From positions 124,001-188,000 of the forward strand of contig NZ_JAGSPK010000004.1 of the NCBI RefSeq assembly GCF_018139565.1: a stretch of 64,000 bases of DNA, read 5' to 3'. The notes under the pieces were generated by a model, which searched no databases, was not told the DNA's origin, and saw only the letters and a program-made list of their open reading frames with translations. How positions within the stretch are numbered: position 1 is the stretch's first letter; each line of letters begins with the position of its first letter. Below, piece by piece: positions 57,558 to 64,000 of the stretch. Source of the stretch: Cognatundibacterium rivi. GTDB lineage: Bacteria; Pseudomonadota; Gammaproteobacteria; Burkholderiales; Burkholderiaceae_D. The translations under genes were made by a program, and so were the position numbers.

Positions 57558-58079
57558 ATAGCTACCGAAAGAACACATCGTATCAACGGGGAAGTTACCG
57601 CACCTGAAGTGCGCTTGTCCGGCGTTGATAATGAACCTCTGGGTATCGTTAAGCTGAGTGAGGCATTCCGTTTGGCCGAAGAGGCTAATGTGGATTTGGT
57701 GGAAATTGCACCCACTGCCCAGCCTCCTGTTTGTCGTTTGATGGATTACGGCAAGTTTAAATACCAGGAGCAGAAAAAAGCTCACGAAGCCAAACTGAAA
57801 CAAAAAGTCATTTTGGTGAAAGAAGTGAAGTTCCGTCCTGGTACAGATGATGGTGATTACAACATCAAGCTGCGTAATCTGGTCAAGTTTCTGGATGACG
57901 GCGATAAAACAAAGATTACTTTGCGTTTTCGCGGTCGTGAAATGGCGCATCAGGAAATCGGTATGCGTGTGCTTGAGCGTCTGAAGCTCGATTTAGAGCC
58001 TTACGGTCAGGTAGAGCAGTTTCCAAAAATGGAAGGGCGCCAGATGGTCATGATTCTGGCACCTAAGAAAAAGAAATAA
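57558..58079 (+). CDS. infC: Translation initiation factor IF-3, with AUA start codon
   Basis: A 173-aa factor that checks start-codon and initiator tRNA pairing. Homology begins well before the first GTG (57609): reading upstream in frame gives [21 protein letters not shown], the standard N-terminus, starting at ATA (57558-57560) with AAGGA seven bases before. IF-3 genes typically use non-canonical starts for autoregulation; here it is AUA. NxC domain about 1-80, C domain about 85-173 ([19 protein letters not shown]). Confidence 0.92.
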   Translation: MATERTHRINGEVTAPEVRLSGVDNEPLGIVKLSEAFRLAEEANVDLVEIAPTAQPPVCRLMDYGKFKYQEQKKAHEAKLKQKVILVKEVKFRPGTDDGDYNIKLRNLVKFLDDGDKTKITLRFRGREMAHQEIGMRVLERLKLDLEPYGQVEQFPKMEGRQMVMILAPKKKK

Positions 58080-58235
58080 GTATTTTGTAGTACCTGTTTG
58101 GTACGGGTATTGCGATAGATCTGTTTCATCAGAAACAGATCACAATAAGTGAGAAGTAGGCATCCAAGAGTAGCGTTTATTGCTACCACCTACCATCATA
58201 TAAAACCGGAGCTGTCGTCAACGACAGATAGTGTT
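58080..58235 (+). promoter_or_regulatory. infC-rpmI spacer with three hairpins, candidate L20 control region
   Basis: Hairpins: GTACC-TGTTT-GGTAC (about 58090-58104); a perfect 10-bp GATCTGTTTC-ATCA-GAAACAGATC (58118-58141); and CTGTCG-TCAA-CGACAG (58212-58227), which lies between the Shine-Dalgarno GGAG (58208-58211) and the rpmI ATG (58236). None has a T-run. In E. coli, L20 represses rpmI-rplT through structure in this spacer. The last hairpin would also bring a distant ribosome site close to the ATG. Confidence 0.5.
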
Positions 58236-58433
58236 ATGCCAAAAATGAAAACAAAGAGCTCTGCTAAGAAGCGCTTTCGTGTACGTCCAGGTGGAACAGT
58301 AAAGAGTGGTCACGCTTTCAAGCGCCATATCTTGACTAAAAAGACCACAAAAAATAAACGTCAATTACGTGGTACACGTAACATCAATGCGTCCGACGTG
58401 ACATCAGTCATGCGCATGATGCCTACCGCTTAA
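58236..58433 (+). CDS. rpmI: 50S ribosomal protein L35
   Basis: A 65-aa basic ribosomal protein: [20 protein letters not shown], then [16 protein letters not shown]. Start at 58236 (not an in-frame ATG at 58149, which lies in the hairpin-rich spacer). Normal length. rplT follows after 28 bp. Confidence 0.97.
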   Translation: MPKMKTKSSAKKRFRVRPGGTVKSGHAFKRHILTKKTTKNKRQLRGTRNINASDVTSVMRMMPTA

Positions 58434-58461
58434 CCTCATACTCACTATTTAAGGAGTTATT

Positions 58462-58821
58462 ATGCCTAGAGTAAAACGTGGGGTTACCGCTCGTGCCCGT
58501 CATAAGAAAGTTCTGAACCTTGCAAAAGGTTACCGTGGTCGCCGTAGTAAAGTATTCCGTATTGCTAAGCAAGCAGTTATGCGCGCTGGTCAATACGCAT
58601 ACCGCGATCGCCGCAACAAAAAACGCGTATTCCGCGCATTGTGGATCACTCGTATTAACGCAGCAACCCGTCAACACGGTATGACTTACAGCGTGTTCAT
58701 GAACGGCTTGAAAAAAGCTTCCATTGAACTCGACCGTAAAGTACTGGCTGACATGGCTGTGATGGACAAACCAGCGTTTGCTGCGATTGTTAATCAAGTT
58801 AAAGCCAACCTGGCTGCGTAA
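58462..58821 (+). CDS. rplT: 50S ribosomal protein L20
   Basis: A 119-aa ribosome assembly protein that binds 23S rRNA and, in many bacteria, represses rpmI-rpl[21 protein letters not shown] and [16 protein letters not shown] are diagnostic. GGAG lies just upstream of ATG 58462. Confidence 0.98.
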   Translation: MPRVKRGVTARARHKKVLNLAKGYRGRRSKVFRIAKQAVMRAGQYAYRDRRNKKRVFRALWITRINAATRQHGMTYSVFMNGLKKASIELDRKVLADMAVMDKPAFAAIVNQVKANLAA

Positions 58822-58870
58822 TCAAAGTAATTTGTAGTCGTTGCGATGTGTTAAACATCGCTATATCAAG

Positions 58871-58907
58871 CGGGGCAGAGGTTGAATCCTATGCCCCGTT
58901 TTGTTTT
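58871..58907 (+). terminator. Terminator after rplT
   Basis: CGGGGCA (58871-58877) pairs with TGCCCCG (58892-58898), followed by TTTTGTTTT. A second hairpin, GCGATGT/ACATCGC, lies just before it. pheS begins 40 bp further, so part of the transcription may read through. Confidence 0.82.
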
Positions 58908-58947
58908 CAGCTCATTATTTCAGCTTCACAGTAAGCGGGAACAACGC

Positions 58948-59964
58948 ATGAACCCTTTAGATCAAATCGTCAGCCAGGCATGTGCTGATTTTCTCGCGGC
59001 ACCGGATGCCGCCGCACTTGAAAATGCTAAGGCATTGTACCTGGGCAAAAGTGGCCAGATTACCGAACAGATGAAGAGTCTGGGGAAATTGTCTCCGGAT
59101 GAGCGCAAAGTGCAGGGCGCGGTGATTAACGCAGCTAAAGTCAAAATCGAAAATGCTTTAACTGAGCGTCGTGACGCTTTGGCCGACGCGCAATTGCAGA
59201 CGCGTTTGAATGCAGAAGCGATCGATGTGACATTACCCGGACGCGGCCGTGGTATCGGTGGCATTCATCCTGTGATGCGCACCTGGAAACGCGTTGAAGA
59301 AATTTTCCGATCAATTGGTTTTGATGTCGCTGACGGTCCTGAAATCGAAACCGACTGGACCAATTTTACCGCTTTGAATAGTCCTGAAAATCATCCTGCC
59401 CGTTCTATGCAGGACACTTTCTATATCGATGGCAAGGATACTCAGGGCAAGCAATTGCTGCTGCGTACGCACACTAGCCCTATGCAGGTGCGATATGCGC
59501 GCATGAGCAAACCGCCGATCAAAATTATTGCACCTGGCCGCACTTATCGTGTTGACAGTGATGCGACGCACTCCCCGATGTTCCATCAGGTTGAGGGCTT
59601 GTGGATTGCCGAAGATATCAGCTTCGCGGATCTGAAAGGTGTCTATCTGAATTTTGTCAAAGCGTTTTTTGAAACAGACGATTTGCAGGTGCGCTTCCGT
59701 CCTTCTTATTTTCCGTTCACCGAGCCATCCGCTGAAATTGATATCGCGTTCGGCAGCGGACCTTTGAAAGGCCGCTGGCTGGAAGTCTCTGGCTCAGGTC
59801 AGGTGCATCCTGCCGTGATCCGTAACATGGGTCTCGATCCTGAAAAATACATAGGCTTTGCGTTTGGTTCTGGCCTTGAGCGTCTGACGATGTTGCGTTA
59901 CGGCGTCAACGATCTGCGTTTGTTCTATGAAGGCGATTTGCGCTTCCTGAAGCAATTCAACTAA
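58948..59964 (+). CDS. pheS: Phenylalanyl-tRNA synthetase alpha subunit
   Basis: A 338-aa class II catalytic subunit. An N-terminal coiled coil (about 1-90) is followed by the catalytic domain with [14 protein letters not shown], motif 2 FHQVEGLW, and motif 3 [13 protein letters not shown] near the C-terminus. Start ATG 58948 (MNPLDQIV); an in-frame ATG within the upstream terminator adds a non-homologous stretch. pheT follows 49 bp later. Confidence 0.97.
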   Translation: MNPLDQIVSQACADFLAAPDAAALENAKALYLGKSGQITEQMKSLGKLSPDERKVQGAVINAAKVKIENALTERRDALADAQLQTRLNAEAIDVTLPGRGRGIGGIHPVMRTWKRVEEIFRSIGFDVADGPEIETDWTNFTALNSPENHPARSMQDTFYIDGKDTQGKQLLLRTHTSPMQVRYARMSKPPIKIIAPGRTYRVDSDATHSPMFHQVEGLWIAEDISFADLKGVYLNFVKAFFETDDLQVRFRPSYFPFTEPSAEIDIAFGSGPLKGRWLEVSGSGQVHPAVIRNMGLDPEKYIGFAFGSGLERLTMLRYGVNDLRLFYEGDLRFLKQFN

Positions 59965-60013
59965 TTTTTTTGGGCAATCTGAGCCCAAGCATCTAACAAT
60001 AGACGGCTGAATT

Positions 60014-62440
60014 ATGCAATTTTCTGAAAACTGGCTCCGTACCATGGTCAATCCGAAGATGACTTCGGATGAGTTGTCTCATCTGTTGACCATGTCAGGT
60101 TTGGAAGTCGAAGAAGTGGAGCCTGTTGCTCCTCCTTTCAACAATGTCGTGGTTGCGGAGATTCGTGAAATCGTCAAGCATCCCGATGCTGATCGTTTAA
60201 ATGTGTGTCAGGTTGATGTCGGCACCGGCACATTATTGAACATCGTTTGCGGCGCACCGAATGTCCGCGTTGGCATGCGTGTACCTTGTGCAACGGCTGG
60301 CGCTGTTTTACCACCGGGTGCAGATGGTAAGCCGTTCGTGATTAAGGTCGGCAAGTTGCGCGGTGTTGAATCGCAGGGCATGTTGTGTTCTGCACGCGAA
60401 TTGAAATTATCTGAAGATCATGGCGGCCTGATGGAATTGCCGTCAGACGCGCCAGTCGGCCAGAATTTCCGTGATTACTATGAGTTGAATGATCTGAAGT
60501 TCACGATCAAGCTCACGCCGAATAAGGCTGACTGCTTATCCGTCTTAGGCGTTGCAAGAGAAGTGTCCGCGTTGACCGGAACGCCTTTGCAGATGCCTGC
60601 GACGGATGTCGTTGCACCATCCTTGCAGGAAGTGTTGCCGGTAACGGTGTCCGCGCCTGACTTGTGTGGTCGTTTCTGTGGTCGCGTGATTCGTGGCGTT
60701 AATGCGAAAGCACCGACTCCGGACTGGATGAAACAACGCCTCGAGCGCAGCGGACAGCGTCCTATTTCGGCGCTGGTTGATATTTCCAATTATGTGATGC
60801 TTGAACTCGGACGTCCATCTCACGTCTTCGATCTCGATAAAATTCATGGCGGACTCAATGTGCGCTGGGGTAAAGCAGGCGAATCGCTGAAACTGTTGAA
60901 CGGCAATACCGTTGAGGTTGATGAATGGGTTGGCGTGATCGCCGATGAAAAAGAGATCGAATCTCTGGCCGGTATCATGGGTGGTGACTCAACCTCTGTT
61001 TCTCTGGATACGCAAAATATTTACCTTGAAGCTGCTTTCTGGTGGCCGCAGGCTATTCAGGGCAGGGGCCGTCGTTTTAATTTCTCTACCGATGCCGGTC
61101 ATCGCTTTGAGCGTGGCGTCGATTTTGAAAACATCGTCGAACATATCGAACGTATCAGCGCTTTGATCGTTGAGATTTGCGGCGGCCGCGAACAGGTCAA
61201 GCTGGGACCAGTTAACGATCAGATTATCAATCTGCCGCAACGTTTACCGGTGAAATTGCGCACTGCGCGCGCACAAAAAGTCATTGGCGTACCTTTGACA
61301 GATGAAGTGATTGCCGATATTTTCAAACGTCTGGGATTGCAATTTACGCAGCAGACAGGTGAATTCCTGGTGACGCCACCATCCTATCGTTTCGATATCG
61401 AAATCGAAGAGGATCTGATTGAGGAAGTCGCACGCGTTTACGGTTTTGAGAATATTCCGGCTTTACCTCCGGTTGCCGCGAATGCGATGTTGATCGCACC
61501 GGAAAACCAACGCTCCCTGTTTGATTTGCGCGCGTTGGTCGCTGATATGGATTATCAGGAAGTGGTTAACTACAGCTTCGTTGAAGAAGCATGGGAAAAA
61601 GATTTTGCCGGTAATGATCAACCAGTGAAGTTACTGAATCCTATCGCCAGCCAGATGAGTGTGATGCGGACCAATCTGATCGGTAGTCTGGTAGCAAATG
61701 CCCGCTATAACCTGAACCGTAAAGTCAGCCGTATCCGTGTGTTTGAAATCGGTGCGGTTTACCTGCCAGACTCTTCTGTGCAGGATGGTCCGCTGGAAGT
61801 CGCAGGTTATCGCCAGCCTAAACATCTGACCGGACTCGCTTATGGTCCCGTCGTCGAAGAACAATGGGGCGTCGCAACACGCAATGTTGATTTCTTTGAT
61901 GTGAAAGCGGACGTCGAGGCCTTGTTTGCGCCAAAAGTTGTGCGTTTCATCAAAAATGAACACGTTGCTTTGCATCCGGGGCGTAGTGCCAGCATAGAAT
62001 GTGATGGCAATATTGTCGGCTTTATCGGTGAGCTGCATCCACGCTTGCAACAAAAATACGATTTGCCGCTGGCACCAGTTGTGTTTGAAATCAATACAGC
62101 TGCTTTGCAATCCGTCAATGTTCCGGTTTATCAGGAAATATCGAAATTCCAGGCTGTGAAGCGCGATCTTGCTCTTGTGGTTAAACAATCCGTTTCCGTG
62201 CAGGAGATGATCGATGTGTTTAACGCAGAAGTAAGCCGGAACGAAGCCTGTAAAATTGTGCAAGCGATTGTTTTGTTTGATGAATATCGTGGCAAGGGCT
62301 TGGAGGCGGATGAGAAAAGTCTTGCTTTCCGCTTTAGCTTACAAGATACTCAAGCTACATTGCAAGATGACAAGGTTGAAGCCGCAATGACTGCATTGAC
62401 TCAGGCCGCAGGCTTGAAGTTTGCTGCCAAGCTGCGCTAA
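60014..62440 (+). CDS. pheT: Phenylalanyl-tRNA synthetase beta subunit
   Basis: An 808-aa subunit: EMAP-like tRNA-binding domain (about 40-150, [15 protein letters not shown]), B3/B4 editing domain (about 200-400), B5 domain (about 405-475) and C-terminal FDX-ACB anticodon domain (about 715-808, [14 protein letters not shown]). Normal length, encoded with pheS. Confidence 0.97.
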   Translation: MQFSENWLRTMVNPKMTSDELSHLLTMSGLEVEEVEPVAPPFNNVVVAEIREIVKHPDADRLNVCQVDVGTGTLLNIVCGAPNVRVGMRVPCATAGAVLPPGADGKPFVIKVGKLRGVESQGMLCSARELKLSEDHGGLMELPSDAPVGQNFRDYYELNDLKFTIKLTPNKADCLSVLGVAREVSALTGTPLQMPATDVVAPSLQEVLPVTVSAPDLCGRFCGRVIRGVNAKAPTPDWMKQRLERSGQRPISALVDISNYVMLELGRPSHVFDLDKIHGGLNVRWGKAGESLKLLNGNTVEVDEWVGVIADEKEIESLAGIMGGDSTSVSLDTQNIYLEAAFWWPQAIQGRGRRFNFSTDAGHRFERGVDFENIVEHIERISALIVEICGGREQVKLGPVNDQIINLPQRLPVKLRTARAQKVIGVPLTDEVIADIFKRLGLQFTQQTGEFLVTPPSYRFDIEIEEDLIEEVARVYGFENIPALPPVAANAMLIAPENQRSLFDLRALVADMDYQEVVNYSFVEEAWEKDFAGNDQPVKLLNPIASQMSVMRTNLIGSLVANARYNLNRKVSRIRVFEIGAVYLPDSSVQDGPLEVAGYRQPKHLTGLAYGPVVEEQWGVATRNVDFFDVKADVEALFAPKVVRFIKNEHVALHPGRSASIECDGNIVGFIGELHPRLQQKYDLPLAPVVFEINTAALQSVNVPVYQEISKFQAVKRDLALVVKQSVSVQEMIDVFNAEVSRNEACKIVQAIVLFDEYRGKGLEADEKSLAFRFSLQDTQATLQDDKVEAAMTALTQAAGLKFAAKLR

Positions 62441-62481
62441 GATGATTGGCTCACGCCCGTATAGACTAGATGAGTTTGATA

Positions 62482-62895
62482 ATGAATGACGTAAATTCCG
62501 CTGAATTTCAATCGGTGCTGGATGCCGATTTAAATCGTGCGATGCTGGAAGCAAGGGCGCGTTCTCAGGCGGAAAAAGAGTTACCCACTTTAACGAAAGC
62601 TGAGTTAGCCGAGCTGTTGTTTGAGCAGGTCGGCCTCAACAAGCGCGAAGCTAAAGATATGGTGGAAACCTTTTTCGATGAAATTCGTGATGCACTGGAA
62701 CGCGGCGAAGCGGTGAAGTTGTCTGGCTTCGGTAATTTCCAGTTAAGAGACAAACCACAACGTCCCGGGCGAAATCCTAAGACGGGCGAAGAAATTGCGA
62801 TTACTGCCCGTCGTGTTGTCACCTTCCATGCCAGTCAGAAATTGAAGGGTATGGTGGATGACATCAGCGGTCAACCATTGGCTCATGCTGCATAA
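62482..62895 (+). CDS. ihfA: Integration host factor alpha subunit
   Basis: A 137-aa DNA-bending protein. The HU/IHF core starts at [15 protein letters not shown] (about 34) with [18 protein letters not shown] and the DNA-inserting proline arm [10 protein letters not shown]. It has a ~35-residue N-terminal extension relative to E. coli IHF-alpha (99 aa). The start is uncertain between ATG 62470 and 62482; MNDVNSAEF is favoured. It follows pheT, the usual place. Confidence 0.9.
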   Translation: MNDVNSAEFQSVLDADLNRAMLEARARSQAEKELPTLTKAELAELLFEQVGLNKREAKDMVETFFDEIRDALERGEAVKLSGFGNFQLRDKPQRPGRNPKTGEEIAITARRVVTFHASQKLKGMVDDISGQPLAHAA

Positions 62896-62904
62896 AAGAT
62901 TCTC

Positions 62905-63276
62905 ATGACTGAAATTAAAATCGAAACAGTGACCTTGCCACCGATTCCGGCCAAGCGTTATTTCACGATTGGAGAAGTAAGCGAATTGTGTGGCGTTAAA
63001 CCACACGTTTTGCGTTATTGGGAACAGGAATTTTCGCAACTCAAGCCAGTAAAACGCCGGGGTAACCGTCGTTATTACCAGCATCATGAAGTGCTGTTGA
63101 TACGTCGTATTCGTGAGCTTTTATATGAACAAGGGTTCACGATTAACGGTGCCCGCAATAAACTCGGCAGCGCCGCCGGGCGTATCCACGAAACTGACGA
63201 AGTGGTGGAAACTCCGGTGGATCTGCACTACATCCGTGATGAGTTGCGTTCCATACTAAACCTGCTCACCCCGTAA
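62905..63276 (+). CDS. MerR family transcriptional regulator
   Basis: A 123-aa regulator with an N-terminal MerR helix-turn-helix and wing (about 19-88: YFTIGEVSELCGVKPHVLRY and RRGNRRYYQHHEVLLIRRI) and a short C-terminal coil. No metal-binding cysteines are present in the C-terminus. It lies 9 bp after ihfA, a conserved pairing in proteobacteria, of unknown target. Confidence 0.9.
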   Translation: MTEIKIETVTLPPIPAKRYFTIGEVSELCGVKPHVLRYWEQEFSQLKPVKRRGNRRYYQHHEVLLIRRIRELLYEQGFTINGARNKLGSAAGRIHETDEVVETPVDLHYIRDELRSILNLLTP

Positions 63277-63280
63277 AAAA

Positions 63281-63317
63281 ATCTGAGGGCAGAGTGATTG
63301 CCCTCGGATGTTTTTTT
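63281..63317. terminator. Terminator after merR
   Basis: GAGGGCA (63285-63291) and TGCCCTC (63299-63305), with A-run before and T-run after; it can serve both the merR (+) and chemoreceptor (-) ends. Confidence 0.88.
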
Positions 63318-63326
63318 CCTGACGCT

Positions 63327-64000
63327 TTACCTCTTAAACGTACGCAGCGCAGGCAATCGTACTACGGCAGATTCAGCTTGAGTTTCTGCCGTTTTCAATT
63401 CAATTTTTCTTTTCGGTTGTTTTAATCTCAGCAATTGACCTTGCTCTTCATGCTCAGCATGCATATCACTTCCGTATATTTTAAATACGCTGACTGCATC
63501 AATCAGTGCTGATGCCTGGTCTTCCAGGCTGGCAGTTGATTTCGCTCCCTCATCTGCGAGGCTGACATTGTGTTGTGTGATCTCGTCAATGGCGGCGATT
63601 GCTTCGTTCACGCTCGAAATACCCATGCTTTGCTCTTGGCTCACATCGGCCACATGCCGGATCAGATCGGTCACTTGCGCGATATTTTCGGCGATTTCCT
63701 GCATCGTTTTTCCTGCCGAATCAATCATGTTGTTACCGTGTTGTACTGCTTCGCTTGAAGTGTTGATTAAGGACTTGATTTCCTTCGCGGCATTCGCGCT
63801 GCGCTGCGCGAGATTTCTGACTTCTCCGGCCACGACCGCAAAGCCACGTCCCTCCTGTCCGGCTCTGGCGGCTTCAACTGCGGCGTTGAGCGCCAGGATA
63901 TTGGTCTGAAATGCTATGCCATCCATTACTCCGATAATTTCTGCAATTTTGCGCGTACCGGATGTGACTGATTGCATTGATACGATGGCCTTATCCATCA
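63327..64000 (-). CDS. Methyl-accepting chemotaxis protein, C-terminal part (5' end outside window)
   Basis: About 224 codons of a chemoreceptor signalling domain, still open at the right edge. The conserved tip [20 protein letters not shown] lies near the window edge, followed by [20 protein letters not shown]. Unlike the receptor at 4231-5970, its C-terminus (LPALRTFKR) carries no CheR-tether pentapeptide. Sensor and membrane parts are outside the window. Confidence 0.93.
   Translation of the reverse strand, partial: MDKAIVSMQSVTSGTRKIAEIIGVMDGIAFQTNILALNAAVEAARAGQEGRGFAVVAGEVRNLAQRSANAAKEIKSLINTSSEAVQHGNNMIDSAGKTMQEIAENIAQVTDLIRHVADVSQEQSMGISSVNEAIAAIDEITQHNVSLADEGAKSTASLEDQASALIDAVSVFKIYGSDMHAEHEEQGQLLRLKQPKRKIELKTAETQAESAVVRLPALRTFKR

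Noticed and set aside
58882-58947. Phe-containing stretch (three Phe in eight residues) just upstream of pheS, considered as a phe leader peptide
   Set aside because: It is in frame with pheS without a stop, begins inside the rplT terminator and is not followed by a terminator, so it cannot work as an attenuator.

Overview
The window is a stretch of chromosome from a betaproteobacterium, most likely of the order Burkholderiales and close to Oxalobacteraceae. This is inferred from gene order: pal-cpoB-tRNA-Lys; DUF3460-scpA-panC; an ECF sigma factor with DUF3619/DUF3106/RDD genes; ilvIHC-pssA-leuA-rpsO-pnp; tpiA-secG-tRNA-Leu-nuoA-N-DUF2818-NUDIX; relA-tRNA-Val-thrS-infC-rpmI-rplT-pheST-ihfA-merR. 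No insertion sequence, prophage, plasmid gene or CRISPR array is visible, and most genes are core metabolism or information processing.

Layout. 1-4.1 kb: end of pal, cpoB, two identical tRNA-Lys genes each with its own terminator, a methyltransferase and exopolyphosphatase. 4.2-9.1 kb: a chemoreceptor with a perfect FNR-type site upstream, then a TonB-dependent receptor controlled by a TPP riboswitch and bracketed by two inverted copies of an ~80-bp repeat. 9.1-16.6 kb (all minus strand): rarD, a BtuF-like binding protein, panC, scpA, DUF3460, a LOG-family protein, a TetR regulator, then the operon ECF sigma-DUF3619-DUF3106-RDD. 17.1-24.6 kb: branched-chain amino acid genes ilvI, ilvH, ilvC and leuA, with a SIMPL protein and pssA between them. 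The tail of ilvC is duplicated in tandem, and leuA is preceded by a leucine-rich leader ORF. 24.7-29.9 kb: rpsO, pnp, a quinone oxidoreductase, tpiA, secG and tRNA-Leu. 30.0-44.6 kb: the complete 14-gene complex I operon, then DUF2818 and a NUDIX hydrolase. 45.6-52.9 kb: a ketone-body and acyl-CoA oxidation neighbourhood (scoAB, a PAS-LuxR regulator, an SDR, ETF-ubiquinone oxidoreductase, 3-hydroxybutyrate dehydrogenase, an alpha/beta hydrolase, RidA). 52.9-63.3 kb: relA, tRNA-Val, thrS, infC, rpmI, rplT, pheS, pheT, ihfA and a MerR regulator. The right edge cuts a second chemoreceptor.

The most interesting signals are regulatory and lie outside the long ORFs. (1) A 14-codon leader ORF with four Thr codons, three of them consecutive, precedes a perfect intrinsic terminator just upstream of thrS, with a possible antiterminator: a candidate threonine attenuator for threonyl-tRNA synthetase. 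(2) A 29-codon ORF with eight Leu codons starts almost exactly at the predicted transcription start upstream of leuA. (3) A TPP aptamer plus a ribosome-binding-site hairpin precedes a TonB receptor, which suggests an outer-membrane thiamin uptake route. (4) A three-copy repeat family has arms matching the TACT-G6-AGTA operator type of RcnR/CsoR regulators. (5) infC starts with AUA, and a hairpin-rich infC-rpmI spacer looks like an L20 control region. All functions are inferred from sequence reading alone; no database search was possible.
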